DNA from: Photorhabdus caribbeanensis
GTDB taxonomy: Bacteria > Pseudomonadota > Gammaproteobacteria > Enterobacterales > Enterobacteriaceae
Direction of reading: 5' to 3'
Assembly (NCBI RefSeq): GCF_018448885.1
Contig: NZ_RCWB01000042.1
Span: 1-37,057 of the forward strand
DNA: 37,057 bases
Made by a program: the position numbers and the translations under genes. Positions 7,892 through 18,829 of this stretch are shown here, piece after piece. Below the pieces are notes generated by a model. That model worked only from the letters and a program-made list of their open reading frames with translations, searched no databases and was not told where the DNA came from. The first letter of the stretch is position 1. Every line of letters starts with the position of its first letter.

Positions 7892-9298
7892 TTACTCCAT
7901 CCATTCAGTATGGAAAATTCCCTCTTTATCAGTACGCTTATAAGTATGAGCACCAAAATAATCACGTTGAGCCTGAATTAAATTAGCGGGCAATACAGCA
8001 GAACGATAACTATCGTAGTAAGAAATAGCCGCGGAGAATGTGGGGGTTGGGATACCATTCTGCACCCCATACGAAACAACATCACGCAGCGCTTGCTGAT
8101 ATTCATCAACAATTTTCTTAAAGTAAGGCGCCAGCAACAGATTAGCAATATCCGCATTTTCGTTATAAGCGTCAGTAATTTTTTGCAGGAATTGAGCGCG
8201 AATAATACAACCCGCCCGGAAAATCCCGGCAATTTCACCGTAATTGAGATCCCACTGGTACTCATCAGATGCCGCTTTCAATTGCTGAAAACCCTGAGCA
8301 TAAGAGACAATTTTACCCAAATAAAGCGCACGGCGAACTTTTTCAATAAATTCGGCCTTATCACCTTTAAATGGTTGTGCTTCCGGCCCGCTTAAAACTT
8401 TAGCCGCAGCAACTCGCTGATCTTTTAGAAAAGAGATATAACGTGCAAATACCGATTCTGTGATCAACGTCACTGGAATACCTAAATCCAGAGAGCTCTG
8501 GCTGGTCCACTTACCCGTGCCTTTATTTGCGGCTTCGTCCAAAATCACATCAACCAAATATTGGCCTGTTTCATCTCTCTTACGGAAAATATCAGCCGTG
8601 ATTTCAATCAAATAGCTGCTCAATTCACCATTATTCCAATCAGTGAAAATCTCAGATAATTCTTCATTGTTCAGATGCAAGGCATTTTTCAGTAAGGAAT
8701 AAGCTTCTGCAATAAGCTGCATGTCACCGTATTCAATGCCATTGTGAACCATTTTCACATAATGGCCGGCGCCATCCGGGCCAATATAAGCCACGCAAGG
8801 TTCACCTTCCGCTTTAGCCGCGATCTCTTGCAGAATTGGCGCCACCAATTCATACGCTTCTTTCTGGCCGCCAGGCATAATAGATGGCCCTTTCAATGCC
8901 CCCTCTTCACCACCGGAAACCCCGGTACCGATAAAATTAAAACCTTGAGCAGAAAGCTCGCGATTACGACGGATAGTATCCTGAAAATAGGTATTACCCC
9001 CATCAATCAAAATATCACCTTTATCCAGATGTGGAGTCAAGGAAGCAATAGTTTTATCGGTTGCTTCGCCAGCCTTAACCATGAGCAGAATACGGCGCGG
9101 TTTTTCCAGTGAATCGACAAATTCTTCGATAGTGTAACTTGGAACTAATTTCTTCCCCGGATTTTCGGCGATCACTTCGTCAGTTTTATCACTTGAACGG
9201 TTAAATATAGATACGGAATAACCACGGCTCTCAATATTCAGTGCCAGGTTACGCCCCATCACCGCCATACCGACAACACCAATCTGCTGCTTGGACAT
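7892..9298 (-). CDS. gnd: 6-phosphogluconate dehydrogenase, decarboxylating
   Basis: Catalyses NADP-dependent oxidative decarboxylation of 6-phosphogluconate to ribulose 5-phosphate, the last step of the oxidative pentose phosphate branch. An N-terminal Rossmann domain opens with [15 protein letters not shown] (8-22). The substrate motifs VSGGEEGA (127-134) and [11 protein letters not shown] follow, with catalytic Lys182 and Glu189, then the all-helical C-terminal domain. The ATG at 9298 is preferred to an in-frame ATG 12 codons upstream. It gives 468 residues, the E. coli length, and has AGGAG six bases upstream. In E. coli gnd lies beside O-antigen genes. Here it is followed upstream by yegH with no polysaccharide genes in sight. 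Confidence 0.97.
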   Translation of the reverse strand: MSKQQIGVVGMAVMGRNLALNIESRGYSVSIFNRSSDKTDEVIAENPGKKLVPSYTIEEFVDSLEKPRRILLMVKAGEATDKTIASLTPHLDKGDILIDGGNTYFQDTIRRNRELSAQGFNFIGTGVSGGEEGALKGPSIMPGGQKEAYELVAPILQEIAAKAEGEPCVAYIGPDGAGHYVKMVHNGIEYGDMQLIAEAYSLLKNALHLNNEELSEIFTDWNNGELSSYLIEITADIFRKRDETGQYLVDVILDEAANKGTGKWTSQSSLDLGIPVTLITESVFARYISFLKDQRVAAAKVLSGPEAQPFKGDKAEFIEKVRRALYLGKIVSYAQGFQQLKAASDEYQWDLNYGEIAGIFRAGCIIRAQFLQKITDAYNENADIANLLLAPYFKKIVDEYQQALRDVVSYGVQNGIPTPTFSAAISYYDSYRSAVLPANLIQAQRDYFGAHTYKRTDKEGIFHTEWME

Positions 9299-9354
9299 GA
9301 ATAACTCCTGTCTGATGATAATTTTGCTCACCAATAATAATTAGTGTGCAATTT

Positions 9355-9376
9355 GTTAATGTGATCACATGTTAAC
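9355..9376. promoter_or_regulatory. Nested palindrome in gnd-yegH intergenic region
   Basis: The perfect decamer TGTGATCACA (9360-9369) is flanked by GTTAA and GTTAAC arms, forming a near-palindrome 57-78 bases upstream of gnd. It contains CRP-like half sites but without the six-base spacer CRP needs, so it is either another operator or coincidence. Confidence 0.35.
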
Positions 9377-9544
9377 TCAGGATCAGTCCTAATGGATAGT
9401 TATTGGTGCCATCGATGCCGCTACACCTCATTTTTTGGAAAAAACTTCCCAAGATGAAAAATCAACTATTGAAATTTGATGAGGCAATGCCCATTATTCA
9501 TTATTCGGCATAAGCCGTCATAATTAGAAGGTAAAACAAACTGT

Positions 9545-11116
9545 ATGGAATGGATCGCTGATCCGACGATATGGGCTGGACTGGTTACTCTTATCGTTCT
9601 AGAAATTGTCCTTGGAATCGACAACTTGGTCTTTATTGCCATTCTGGCAGATAAACTTCCTGAAAAACTAAGAGACAAAGCAAGAATTACAGGTCTGAGT
9701 TGCGCGTTACTGATGCGTGTCGTACTGCTTTTTAGTCTTTCCTGGCTGATAACGCTAACTCATCCATTAATTACGCTTTGGGAACATCCATTTAGCGCCC
9801 GCGACCTGATTATGCTGATAGGCGGCCTTTTCTTACTGTTCAAAGCGACGATGGAACTCAATGAACGGCTGGAAGGCAAAGACCCCCACTCAGGACAACA
9901 ACGCAAAACATCTAAATTTTGGACGGTTGTCGTTCAGATAATTGTCCTCGACGCTGTATTCTCACTGGATTCAGTGGTTACTGCTGTTGGTATGGTAGAC
10001 AACATCGGTATCATGATCGCGGCAGTCACCATTGCGATGTTCCTGATGATACTGGCAAGTAAACCGCTAACCACTTTCGTCAATGCTCACCCGACTATCG
10101 TTATTCTCTGTCTGAGCTTCTTGTTGATGATCGGTTTCAGTCTGGTAGCCGAAGGTTTTGGTTATCATATACCCAAAGGTTACTTGTACGCCGCTATCGG
10201 CTTCTCCATTATGATTGAAGCCTTGAACCAATTTGCTCAGTTTAACCGCCGCAGATTTCTTACTGCTTCCCGTTCACTACGCGAAAGAACAGCGGAAGCT
10301 GTTTTACGTATCCTTAGTGGTAAACATGAAAATGCAGAATTGGACAATCATACCTCTAACCTGATTTCTGATAATCAGGAAGTGTTTGATCCACAAGAAC
10401 GTCAAATGATTGCCAGGGTTTTAGGCATGGCGCAACGCAACGTCAACAGTATCATGACTTCCCGTCACGATGTGGAGTACCTTGATATTCACGCGCCAAC
10501 CGAAAATCTGACGCAAATACTGCGTAAAAGTCCTCACACACGCATTGTGGTAACTGATGAAAATATCAGTGACGAACCATTAGGTGTTGTCCATGTTATT
10601 GATTTATTGAATCAACAGCTCAACCAACAGCCTTTTGATTTACACTCGCTGATAAAACAACCGCTGATTTTCCCTGAACAGCTTTCACTACTCCAAGCAT
10701 TGGAGCAGTTCCGCCAGGCACAAACTCACTTCGCGTTTGTTGTCGATGAATTTGGTTCTGTGGAAGGTGTGGTGACTTTGACCGACGTCATGGAAACTAT
10801 CGCGGGTAATTTACCGGTAGATGGCGAAGAAACTGATGCTCGCCATGATATTCAAGCGACCGAAAATGGTGGTTGGATCGCCAATGGTTATATGCCGCTG
10901 GATGATTTGATCCTTTATGTCCCTTTGCAATTGGATGAAAAACGTGAATATCAAACCTTGGCAGGTTTACTAATGGAGCATTCACAACATATTCCACAAC
11001 AAGGTGAGCAATTACAGATTGATAATTATCTGTTTGAACCGTTGGAAGTGACCAGTCACCGAATTAATAAGGTAAAAATTACCCCTCTGGCGTCAGAGGA
11101 AGAAAATAAAGAATAA
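9545..11116 (+). CDS. yegH: YegH: TerC-type membrane domain plus CBS pair and CorC/HlyC domain
   Basis: Inner-membrane protein of 523 residues, orthologous along its whole length to E. coli YegH (527). Residues 1-240 form a TerC/LysE-like multi-helix domain with the two acidic membrane motifs [12 protein letters not shown] (about 19-30) and [17 protein letters not shown] (about 138-154), typical of metal transport by the TerC/Alx family. Residues about 300-415 are two CBS regulatory domains ([26 protein letters not shown]). The last ~90 residues are the CorC/HlyC transporter-associated domain. A role in metal ion homeostasis or efflux is inferred from the family; the substrate is not established. 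It is divergent from gnd and followed by a strong terminator. The AAGG ribosome-binding site is rather distant (about 12 bases). Confidence 0.93.
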   Translation: MEWIADPTIWAGLVTLIVLEIVLGIDNLVFIAILADKLPEKLRDKARITGLSCALLMRVVLLFSLSWLITLTHPLITLWEHPFSARDLIMLIGGLFLLFKATMELNERLEGKDPHSGQQRKTSKFWTVVVQIIVLDAVFSLDSVVTAVGMVDNIGIMIAAVTIAMFLMILASKPLTTFVNAHPTIVILCLSFLLMIGFSLVAEGFGYHIPKGYLYAAIGFSIMIEALNQFAQFNRRRFLTASRSLRERTAEAVLRILSGKHENAELDNHTSNLISDNQEVFDPQERQMIARVLGMAQRNVNSIMTSRHDVEYLDIHAPTENLTQILRKSPHTRIVVTDENISDEPLGVVHVIDLLNQQLNQQPFDLHSLIKQPLIFPEQLSLLQALEQFRQAQTHFAFVVDEFGSVEGVVTLTDVMETIAGNLPVDGEETDARHDIQATENGGWIANGYMPLDDLILYVPLQLDEKREYQTLAGLLMEHSQHIPQQGEQLQIDNYLFEPLEVTSHRINKVKITPLASEEENKE

Positions 11117-11181
11117 CCCAGTGTTATTGATCACTCATCGTATCTGCCATCACTGAGTTTTTCCTCAGAAACAAAATAAAA

Positions 11182-11214
11182 CCCGGTCAGTTTAAACTGT
11201 ACCGGGATTTTTTT
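11182..11214 (+). terminator. Rho-independent terminator after yegH
   Basis: The stem CCCGGT-CAGTTT pairs with AAACTG-T-ACCGGG, with a single bulged T at 11200. It is followed by seven T (11208-11214). Confidence 0.9.
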
Positions 11215-11392
11215 AGCCTTTGCTATCTATCAATATCATATGTGGAACTATATACGAATACTGTTAATGATTTATCTAACTAAATTAAATAATTTTATAT
11301 TTAGAACAAAAAATCCATAGCTTCTCAATTCAACAAACTTCATATACACTTGCCAATCAATAATATTATTCATCAATTTACAAGGATATTAC

Positions 11393-11830
11393 ATGAATAT
11401 AACTCTCGCTAATGTGGATAAAGACAATTATGAAGATGTCTGTGATCTAACAGTAACCGATGAGCAATGTGAATATGTCGCAGAAAACGTGTGGTCACTG
11501 GTTGAATCAAAATTCAATCCCTCATACCAAACACGTGCAATTTGCCTAGATGGCAAACCTGTCGGATTTTTTATGTGGGTACCTGAAACAGATAAAAAGA
11601 CATCAATTTGGCGATTTATGGTGGATCGACAATATCAAAACAAAGGTATTGGACGCCAGGCAATGCTGCTAGCCCTTAATGAAATTAGGCAATCAAATGA
11701 ATTAAAAGAAATAGAAATCTGTTATAAGCCAAGCAATACTGTAGCAAGCAACTTTTACACCAGTTTTGGCTTTGTTGAAGTCGGCATGGATGAAAAAAAT
11801 GAAGAGATGTTAGCAATTATTAAAATTTAA
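11393..11830 (+). CDS. GNAT-family N-acetyltransferase, polyamine-acetyltransferase-like
   Basis: A 145-residue acetyl-CoA-dependent acetyltransferase with a single GNAT fold. The acetyl-CoA-binding motif A is clear: IWRFMVDRQYQNKGIGRQAM (about 74-93) with the Q/R-x-x-G-x-G signature QNKGIG. It is followed by ICYKPSNTVASNFYTSFGFVEVG, the usual motif B with Asn and the Tyr of FYTSFGF. The RFMVDRQYQ-KGIG segment most resembles diamine/spermidine acetyltransferases of the BltD type, but the substrate cannot be fixed from sequence. AAGGA precedes the ATG at a good distance. Its flanks are AT-rich and it sits alone between yegH and asmA, which are close neighbours in E. coli, so it is probably an insertion into that conserved order. 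Confidence 0.8.
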   Translation: MNITLANVDKDNYEDVCDLTVTDEQCEYVAENVWSLVESKFNPSYQTRAICLDGKPVGFFMWVPETDKKTSIWRFMVDRQYQNKGIGRQAMLLALNEIRQSNELKEIEICYKPSNTVASNFYTSFGFVEVGMDEKNEEMLAIIKI

Positions 11831-11965
11831 CTCATAAGTTGAAATCTACCCTTGTACTGAAATTGACTGCTCAGACAACGATAAGAATTCATTTAAGCAC
11901 CTAGTTAAGCATAATAGCCAACTGCCAGATTGAGCGGTCAAATCAGGCATGAGTTATTAATACAG

Positions 11966-13798
11966 CTAATTACTGCTACGTTCAACCCAATCGTTAATAG
12001 CCTGCTTTACCTTGTCCTCCAACTCATTACGTAGCAGTTGCTCAATATCCAAGTTGTATTGCAGACTACTCCAATTACCGTAAACCCGCAGTGGTACTTT
12101 CATTTTCCGCAGACGACTAACCAATTCATTATCTTTGCCCCATCCTTGTGTTATCTGAACTTTTAAAGCGACATCAACATCTTGTTTAAGTAGATTAGCC
12201 TTACCCTGTCCATCAATATTTAGCAGATCAGAGACCGCATGAAGCCGACTGATTTTTATATCACCTCGATTCAATACCGCTTTAACATCAAGCTTTTTGG
12301 CTCGGGTAAAGTTATCCATATTATCAGGGACATTCACTTTATCCGTTACACGAGCAACGGATTGCTGAACTAATTGTGGGATATTTAATCCATACATTTT
12401 AGCATTAATTAAACTGAAATTAATATCACCCTGCCAAATATGCGAAATCGCATAACCATCATACCCTTTACCAGAAAGATCCGCATTCAGATTGAATTTA
12501 CCACTAAATCCTTGCGGTAAAGAAAATGCTTTGAGTACCGGTTCCAGTTCTATATTCCGCAGTAAAGGTTTTGCATGTAACTTAAGTTGATTACCCGTTG
12601 CATCTAAAAAAATCGGAATAGAGAAATCACCACCAAATAATTTGCCATTCAGAGTAGAAACTTCAGCGATACCATTATTACTTGTCGCTTTCAATATCAG
12701 GTTATCGATCTCCATGCCTCGATAAACAAATTTATCCGCATTGATAGTCACATTAGCATTAAAATCATTTAAAAATTCAGCGTTATAGTCAGGCTGGGCA
12801 GAGCTTGAAACAGCGATCACCGGTTTAGCAGAATTATTCTCTACCTGGTAATAACGTTTAACCTTTGGTCCCCCTTTCGGAAACAAATCCCATCCCATCA
12901 AATTATCTAAATTCAGTTTTTGGGAAGATAAATCTACCTGATAATCCGCGTGAGCCCCCAACATAGCTTTTATACTGCCATGCAGTTCACTCTCATTCGC
13001 GGTGAAATTTAGCGTCTGTAAAGAAATTATTTGCGGTCCATCTGTCGTCTCTTTTTGATAAACAGCATGTACTTTTCCTGAACCACTAATTCCTTCCTTC
13101 GGTATACCTGCGCCCTGGAGTTGATAATCAAAGGAGTCAATATTACCCGCAATACGATATGGATAATCAGTAATATCGACATCTGCACTAAGATTAAAGG
13201 CCAAGTCTTGCTGATTCTTACTGACTTTGCTACTTAACTCCACGCTAATATGGTTTTGGTCATCCCGTTCCATTAGCAGATTAATATCGCGGACATTTAA
13301 CTGTTCATGATCATCTCGCTGCCAAATAAGTAAACTATCCGCGATCTTAATTCTGGCAATATCAAGCTTCCAACCCTCACCCTTCGCAGCAGGATTGACG
13401 GTACTCTCTTTTGGTGCAATAGGGGTATTCCATTTTTTCTGAGACTGACTCTCCGGGGTTACTCTTAATATCGCCCCTTTCAACATCACCTCTTTAACGG
13501 CAAGCTGATGAGAAAGAAGCGGCCACAACTCCACATCAAGACGCATATTTTCTGCCATCACTGTTGGCAGCGCCGCTCCTGGAGCCGTTAATGACATACG
13601 CCCAGTGATGATGCTCAGTTTTGGCCAGACATGCCAGCGCATACCATCTTGCAGGACGAGTTGGTAGCCACTCTTCTTTTGCACCTGTTTGACCATATAA
13701 GCACGAAAGTCATTCGGGTTTACTAACATGACTAATGCGGCCAGACCAGTAAGAATCACAACCAGCAAAATAATCAGTGTCGTCAGTAATCTCTTCAT
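11966..13798 (-). CDS. asmA: AsmA, inner-membrane AsmA-family protein
   Basis: A 610-residue homologue of E. coli AsmA (617). One N-terminal membrane helix (about residues 4-26, LLTTLIILLVVILTGLAALV) anchors a long beta-rich periplasmic body. VNPNDFRAYMVKQV and RWHVWPKLSI are hallmark AsmA segments, and the C-terminal part (LLNIDGQGKANLLKQDVDV, PLRVYGNWSSLQYNLD) is the conserved AsmA domain. AsmA-like proteins are thought to bridge inner and outer membranes and support phospholipid/LPS transport and outer-membrane assembly. The ATG at 13798 is chosen over one 11 codons upstream because GAGGA precedes it and the N-terminus matches E. coli. It is third in the apparent udk-dcd-asmA unit, 58 bases after dcd. 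Confidence 0.93.
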   Translation of the reverse strand: MKRLLTTLIILLVVILTGLAALVMLVNPNDFRAYMVKQVQKKSGYQLVLQDGMRWHVWPKLSIITGRMSLTAPGAALPTVMAENMRLDVELWPLLSHQLAVKEVMLKGAILRVTPESQSQKKWNTPIAPKESTVNPAAKGEGWKLDIARIKIADSLLIWQRDDHEQLNVRDINLLMERDDQNHISVELSSKVSKNQQDLAFNLSADVDITDYPYRIAGNIDSFDYQLQGAGIPKEGISGSGKVHAVYQKETTDGPQIISLQTLNFTANESELHGSIKAMLGAHADYQVDLSSQKLNLDNLMGWDLFPKGGPKVKRYYQVENNSAKPVIAVSSSAQPDYNAEFLNDFNANVTINADKFVYRGMEIDNLILKATSNNGIAEVSTLNGKLFGGDFSIPIFLDATGNQLKLHAKPLLRNIELEPVLKAFSLPQGFSGKFNLNADLSGKGYDGYAISHIWQGDINFSLINAKMYGLNIPQLVQQSVARVTDKVNVPDNMDNFTRAKKLDVKAVLNRGDIKISRLHAVSDLLNIDGQGKANLLKQDVDVALKVQITQGWGKDNELVSRLRKMKVPLRVYGNWSSLQYNLDIEQLLRNELEDKVKQAINDWVERSSN

Positions 13799-13856
13799 GA
13801 CTTCCTCAGCTTTTTTTGTCAAAACAGTCAATGCAACTCAATAGCCGATAAAAATA

Positions 13857-14438
13857 TTAATCTTCATCAATACGGCTACCCACCGCACCCTGTTGGTTTT
13901 TATATTTCGCATCTTGACGACGGTTATATGGACGGTCAGCGGAACCAGACAACGGTTCAAAACTCAAAGCGCCGATAACCATACCCGGACGTAACGCCAG
14001 AGGCAACTTACCGGAGTTATAGAATTCGAGAACAATCTGACCATGCCAACCCGGATCAATCCGATGTGCCGTCACGTGCACCATCAACCCAAGACGAGCA
14101 AGAGAAGAACGGCCATCAAGCCAGCCCACTAAATCGTCCGGCAATGTGACGGATTCCAGCGTAACAGCCAGTGCCAACTCGCCAGGGTGGAGGAAAAAAA
14201 CCTCATCGTCAGACAGGATAATTTCATCACTCATCACACGATCAAGCGCAGCACTGACCTCATCTTTCGGGCCACTCAAATCAATATATGCCGCAGTATG
14301 ACCACAGAAAACACGAAACTGATTCCCAAGGCGCACATCAGCAGTTGCCCCGTTAATGCGTTCAATCGGCGGACGTGGAGCAATGACCAATTTACCTTCA
14401 TCAAGCCATTTAATTATGTCGCGGTCACAGAGTCGCAT
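13857..14438 (-). CDS. dcd: dCTP deaminase
   Basis: Deaminates dCTP to dUTP, supplying most of the dUMP used for thymidylate synthesis in enterobacteria. It has 193 residues, exactly the E. coli length. The family signature [13 protein letters not shown] (109-121), the [17 protein letters not shown] segment with catalytic Glu138, and the C-terminal lid ([11 protein letters not shown]) are intact. It lies between udk and asmA with 58-base gaps on both sides, the same order as in E. coli. Cotranscription with its neighbours is likely, as no terminator is apparent between them. Confidence 0.97.
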   Translation of the reverse strand: MRLCDRDIIKWLDEGKLVIAPRPPIERINGATADVRLGNQFRVFCGHTAAYIDLSGPKDEVSAALDRVMSDEIILSDDEVFFLHPGELALAVTLESVTLPDDLVGWLDGRSSLARLGLMVHVTAHRIDPGWHGQIVLEFYNSGKLPLALRPGMVIGALSFEPLSGSADRPYNRRQDAKYKNQQGAVGSRIDED

Positions 14439-14496
14439 TATTTCCTCTCAAATACGATGATGCTTATCAATTCAATGCCTGACAAGCAAAGTTTTA

Positions 14497-15138
14497 TTAT
14501 TCGCAAAACTGACCAATTTTGGCTTTCAATATATCAATCGCGACTCGGTTTTTACCTCCGCGCGGCACAATAATATCTGCATATTGCTTTGATGGTTCAA
14601 TAAATTGCAGGAACATTGGACGCACAGTTTTATGATATTGCTCAATAACCGAATCCAGAGAGCGTCCCCGCTCATGCACATCCCGCTTAATACGACGCAT
14701 AAGGCAAATATCCAGTGGCGTATCAACAAAAATAGAGAAGTCCATCTCCTGACGCAAGCGTTTATCCGTCAATAACAGAATACCCTCCAGAATAATAACC
14801 CTTTTCGGCGCAAAATGAATCGCTTCTGGTTTACGAGTATGAGCAACATAATCGTATTGCGGTAATTCAATTGATTCACCCATTTTCAGCGCTTGCAGGT
14901 GAGAAAAGAGCAGATTGTGATCCATTGAGCTTGGATGGTCATAATTAGTCTTATAACGCTCTTCCATTGATAGATTGCTCTGATCTTTATAATAGCAATC
15001 CTCTGGTATAATGCCGATATTGTGATCACCAACCTGAGCACGTAATTCACGATAAAGTGTATTAGCGATGAGACTTTTACCTGAGGCAGATGCACCAGAA
15101 ATTCCTACAATTGTGCACTGATATGCTTCGTCAGCCAT
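14497..15138 (-). CDS. udk: Uridine kinase
   Basis: Phosphorylates uridine and cytidine to UMP and CMP in the pyrimidine salvage pathway, using a nucleoside triphosphate (GTP preferred in E. coli). The chain has 213 residues, equal to E. coli Udk. The Walker A loop GASASGKS is at 15-22. EDCYYKD and the nucleoside-binding [11 protein letters not shown] segment follow, then ILEGILLL as the Walker B region and the [12 protein letters not shown] lid. It is first in the udk-dcd-asmA unit and functionally linked to dcd (pyrimidine metabolism) and to cdd further right in this window. Confidence 0.97.
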   Translation of the reverse strand: MADEAYQCTIVGISGASASGKSLIANTLYRELRAQVGDHNIGIIPEDCYYKDQSNLSMEERYKTNYDHPSSMDHNLLFSHLQALKMGESIELPQYDYVAHTRKPEAIHFAPKRVIILEGILLLTDKRLRQEMDFSIFVDTPLDICLMRRIKRDVHERGRSLDSVIEQYHKTVRPMFLQFIEPSKQYADIIVPRGGKNRVAIDILKAKIGQFCE

Positions 15139-15176
15139 AATAGAGATAACCTGATTCTAGAAAAAAATGGGAACAA

Positions 15177-15192
15177 AGCACTTATGAGTGCT
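15177..15192 (-). promoter_or_regulatory. Small hairpin in udk leader
   Basis: A perfect 6-bp stem (AGCACT/AGTGCT) with a 4-nt loop lies about 40 bases upstream of the udk ATG, with a T-rich run (TTTTTTT) on the minus strand between it and the gene. It could be a weak leader terminator; evidence is limited to the shape. Confidence 0.25.
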
Positions 15193-15338
15193 AAGTTTGG
15201 CGAGATTATAGGGAGTTAATGGTATCTGTTCCAGTGTAAACAAGATAAGTCTCACTTTTTTCGAGGCGTTTCGCATAAAAACGATGTAACGAGGGAAATC
15301 GTAACGAGAGAAATCAGACAAGCACGCTCTCCCCACGC

Positions 15339-15372
15339 AAAAAACGGGCAATGAAAACATCCACCGCCCGTT
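15339..15372 (-). terminator. Rho-independent terminator after apbC
   Basis: On the minus strand AACGGGC (15366-15372) and GCCCGTT (15343-15349) form a 7-bp GC-rich stem with a 16-nt loop, followed by a run of T. It lies about 20 bases after the apbC stop and separates apbC from udk. Confidence 0.8.
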
Positions 15373-15393
15373 ATCATCAATCAAATGCCAGCA

Positions 15394-16506
15394 TTAAACA
15401 GCACGGAACGAAATTTCTGTTGGTATCTTCTCACCTTGCCAATACATCTGCGCTGAAATATTTGCGGCAATTTCGCGATAAATATCCGTAAATTCACTAT
15501 CAGGATCACTGATAACCGTTGGCTGACCACGATCAAGATCTTCACGCAGTGAAATATGCAGAGGGATTTGTCCCAATAATTTACAGTGATATTTAGCGGC
15601 CAATTTTTCTGCCCCACCCGTACCAAAGATAGGTTCCGAATGACCACAGTTGCTACAAATATGCACACTCATATTTTCGACAATCCCCAGTACAGGCACC
15701 TTCACTTTCTGGAACATGACGATACCTTTCATTGCGTCAATTAAGGCAATATCCTGAGGCGTTGTTACCACCAGCGCTCCCGTTACTGGAATGTTTTGTG
15801 ACAAAGTGAGCTGAATATCACCGGTCCCTGGTGGCATATCGATAACCAGATAATCAAGATCCGGCCATAATGTATCCTGTAACATCTGCATTAATGCTTT
15901 ACTAGCCATTGGACCACGCCATACCATTGCATTATCGTCTGTTACTAAATAACCAATAGAGTTAGTGGCAAGGCCATGCGTCATTATCGGCGCCATATGC
16001 TGCCCGTCCGGAGAAGTCGGGCGCTCTTTCGAGGTTCCCAACATACTCGGAACCGAAGGGCCGTAAATATCTGCATCCAGAATACCGACCTTTGCCCCCT
16101 CCTGAGCCAATGCCAGCGCCAAGTTCACGGCTGTGCTGGATTTACCCACCCCGCCTTTACCTGAACTGACAGCCAAAATATTACGAACGCCATTAATTCC
16201 CGGCAGATCATTAGCACGACGTAATGTGCTGATATCATGGATCAATTTCCACGCTACCGATTTTGCGCCAGTTACCGCCTGTAATTTTTCCGTTGTCGCC
16301 GCTTTTAACGCCTTAAAACCGCGTTGCCAGACAAACGGCATCAGTAATTCAATGTGCAAGACATCATCAAGCATCGTACAGTGATGTAGAGCCTTCAATG
16401 TTATCAAATCACGTTCTAGTGTCGGGTGTGTAAAAGCAGCAAGTATTTTTGTTACCTGAGATTTCAGCAGGTCAGGATTGGTCTGCTCGGGGGATTGTGA
16501 GTTCAT
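15394..16506 (-). CDS. apbC: Iron-sulfur cluster carrier ATPase ApbC/Mrp
   Basis: A P-loop ATPase of the Mrp/NBP35 family that binds and delivers [4Fe-4S] clusters to apoproteins. Residues 1-100 form the MIP18/DUF59-like domain. The deviant Walker A motif GKGGVGKSS lies at about 116-124, GILDADIYGPSVPSM follows as the switch region, and the cluster-binding CxxC is Cys284-x-x-Cys287 (CSNCG). The ATG at 16506 is chosen over one eight codons upstream. It has GGAGC at good spacing and gives 370 residues, against 369 in E. coli Mrp. It is divergent from metG, the conserved enterobacterial arrangement, and ends at its own terminator. Confidence 0.95.
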   Translation of the reverse strand: MNSQSPEQTNPDLLKSQVTKILAAFTHPTLERDLITLKALHHCTMLDDVLHIELLMPFVWQRGFKALKAATTEKLQAVTGAKSVAWKLIHDISTLRRANDLPGINGVRNILAVSSGKGGVGKSSTAVNLALALAQEGAKVGILDADIYGPSVPSMLGTSKERPTSPDGQHMAPIMTHGLATNSIGYLVTDDNAMVWRGPMASKALMQMLQDTLWPDLDYLVIDMPPGTGDIQLTLSQNIPVTGALVVTTPQDIALIDAMKGIVMFQKVKVPVLGIVENMSVHICSNCGHSEPIFGTGGAEKLAAKYHCKLLGQIPLHISLREDLDRGQPTVISDPDSEFTDIYREIAANISAQMYWQGEKIPTEISFRAV

Positions 16507-16727
16507 CCCGGCTCCTTTGATGATTATCATTAGCTAAAAACCATCTCTCCATCATAACAGAACCCAATGCATTCGGATAAGATTGGCGATAAAAACCCGC
16601 TTCCTGCTCACTAATTCAATTTTTATCCTATAAAACTCGCTGAGATTAAACCTTACCCTAGCGACAATTTTTTTGATCGGTTAACATCAAACTTCCTTTT
16701 TCACTTATTGGAAGTCAGATCCTTACT

Positions 16728-18755
16728 ATGTCTCAAGTCGCAAAAAAATTATTGGTGACGTGCGCGTTGCCATATGCTAACGGTCCAATCCACCTCGGTC
16801 ACATGCTGGAACATATCCAAGCAGATATTTGGGTCCGTTTTCAACGAATGCGCGGCAAAGAGGTTCACTTTATCTGTGCCGATGACGCTCATGGAACGCC
16901 AATCATGCTGAAAGCTCAGCAAATGGGTATTGCTCCTGAAGAGATGATCGCAGCAGTGAACCAAGAGCATCATCAGGATTTTACTGGCTTTTCAGTGAGC
17001 TATGATAACTATCACTCTACGCATAGTGAAGAGAACCAAGCATTCTCAACTAAAATCTACCTCGAATTGAAGAAAAACGGCCATATTAAGAATCGTACTA
17101 TTTCTCAGTTATATGATCCTGAAAAGAATATGTTTCTGCCGGATCGCTTTGTCAAAGGTAGCTGTCCGAAATGTAAGGCAGAAGATCAGTACGGCGATAA
17201 TTGCGAAGTTTGCGGTTCAACCTACAGCCCAACTGAACTGATCAACCCACGTTCTGCTGTCTCCGGCGCGACGCCAGAAATGCGTGAAACAGAACATTTC
17301 TTCTTCGATCTGCCCGCATTCAGTGACATGTTGCAAGCCTGGACCCGTTCCGGCGCATTACAGGAACAAGTTGCCAACAAAATGCAGGAATGGTTTGAAT
17401 CCGGTTTACAACAGTGGGATATCACCCGTGATGCTCCCTATTTCGGCTTTGAAATTCCTGACGCGCCAGGCAAATATTTCTATGTCTGGCTGGATGCTCC
17501 TATTGGTTATATGGGCTCTTTCCAAAACCTGTGCGACAAACGCGGAAATCTAAGCTTTGATGAGTTCTGGGCAAAAGATTCCACCGCCGATCTGTATCAC
17601 TTTATCGGTAAAGACATTGTTTATTTCCACAGCCTGTTCTGGCCGGCCATGTTGGAAGGCAGCGGTTATCGCAAGCCAACCAACGTGTTTGTTCACGGCT
17701 ATGTCACCGTCAACGGTGCGAAGATGTCCAAATCCCGTGGTACTTTTATTAAAGCCAGCACTTACTTGGATCATCTGGATGCAGACTGTTTGCGTTATTA
17801 CTATGCAGCCAAACTCTCTGCTCGCATTGACGATATCGATCTGAATCTAGAAGATTTTGTTCAGCGTGTTAACAGCGACATCGTTAATAAAGTTGTTAAC
17901 CTAGCCTCCCGTAATGCGGGCTTCATTAATAAACGCTTTAACGGCAAGCTAGCGGATAAACTGGCTGATCCGGCGCTTTACCAACAGTTTATTGATGGGG
18001 CAAAGGTGATTGCAGAAGAGTTTAATAGCCGCGAATTCAGCAAAGCAATCCGCGAAATCATGGCACTGGCTGATTTGGCAAACCGTTATGTGGATGAGCA
18101 AGCGCCGTGGGTGGTGGCAAAAGAAGAAGGCCGTGATGCCGATCTTCAAGCTATCTGTTCAATGGGCATCAACCTGTTCCGCGTTTTAATGACTTTCCTG
18201 AAACCTGTTTTGCCAAGTCTGGCAGAACGCGCAGAAGCTTTCTTAAATACAGAACTTACCTGGCATGGTATTGAGCAACCACTGCTGGATCACCAAGTTT
18301 CTGCCTTTAAGGCCCTGTTCAATCGCATTGATATGGATAAAGTGGACGCTATGGTTGCAGCATCGAAAGAGAGCATCAACACACCACAAAAAGTCAGCGG
18401 CCCATTGGCAGAAGATCCGATTCAGGACACGATCACCTTTGATGATTTTGCCAAAGTTGATATGCGCGTCGCCCTTATTAAACAGGCTGATTTTGTCGAA
18501 GGCTCAGATAAGTTGCTGAAACTGATGCTGGATCTCGGTGGCGAAACCCGCCAGGTATTTTCGGGTATCCGCTCCAGTTATGCTGATCCAAAAGCGCTGG
18601 AAGGCCGTTTAACCATTATGGTTGCCAACCTGGCGCCACGCAAAATGCGCTTTGGTATCTCGGAAGGGATGGTTATGGCCGCCGGACCTGGTGGAAAAGA
18701 TATCTTTTTACTCAGCCCTGACAGCGGCGCCCAACCCGGTATGCAAGTGAAATAA
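16728..18755 (+). CDS. metG: Methionyl-tRNA synthetase
   Basis: Charges tRNA-Met and initiator tRNA with methionine. It is a class I synthetase of 675 residues (E. coli 677). [11 protein letters not shown] (15-25) holds the HIGH-type signature and KMSKS sits at 332-336. The zinc-knuckle insertion has [17 protein letters not shown] near residue 145-160. The last ~110 residues are the tRNA-binding EMAP/Trbp111-like domain ([13 protein letters not shown] to the C-terminus) that makes the enzyme a dimer. The Shine-Dalgarno is only GGAAG, but the ATG matches the E. coli start (MSQVAKK). It is divergent from apbC and followed by a good terminator. Confidence 0.98.
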   Translation: MSQVAKKLLVTCALPYANGPIHLGHMLEHIQADIWVRFQRMRGKEVHFICADDAHGTPIMLKAQQMGIAPEEMIAAVNQEHHQDFTGFSVSYDNYHSTHSEENQAFSTKIYLELKKNGHIKNRTISQLYDPEKNMFLPDRFVKGSCPKCKAEDQYGDNCEVCGSTYSPTELINPRSAVSGATPEMRETEHFFFDLPAFSDMLQAWTRSGALQEQVANKMQEWFESGLQQWDITRDAPYFGFEIPDAPGKYFYVWLDAPIGYMGSFQNLCDKRGNLSFDEFWAKDSTADLYHFIGKDIVYFHSLFWPAMLEGSGYRKPTNVFVHGYVTVNGAKMSKSRGTFIKASTYLDHLDADCLRYYYAAKLSARIDDIDLNLEDFVQRVNSDIVNKVVNLASRNAGFINKRFNGKLADKLADPALYQQFIDGAKVIAEEFNSREFSKAIREIMALADLANRYVDEQAPWVVAKEEGRDADLQAICSMGINLFRVLMTFLKPVLPSLAERAEAFLNTELTWHGIEQPLLDHQVSAFKALFNRIDMDKVDAMVAASKESINTPQKVSGPLAEDPIQDTITFDDFAKVDMRVALIKQADFVEGSDKLLKLMLDLGGETRQVFSGIRSSYADPKALEGRLTIMVANLAPRKMRFGISEGMVMAAGPGGKDIFLLSPDSGAQPGMQVK

Positions 18756-18787
18756 TAGTTAATTTATTTCACTAATATTTCTACCCA

Positions 18788-18814
18788 CGGGGATCAGTAA
18801 TGGTCCCCGCTTTT
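18788..18814 (+). terminator. Rho-independent terminator after metG
   Basis: The CGGGGA/TCCCCG stem (18788-18793 with 18804-18809) is followed by C and TTTT and then AT-rich sequence, about 30 bases after the metG stop. Confidence 0.8.
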
Positions 18815-18829
18815 ATTTTAATGTGAGCT

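Noticed and set aside
9360-9369. CRP site in front of gnd
   Set aside because: TGTGA and TCACA overlap without the required six-base spacer, so it is not a CRP site as such.
14187-14573. 128-codon plus-strand ORF over dcd and udk
   Set aside because: Antisense shadow of two well-supported genes with no independent evidence.
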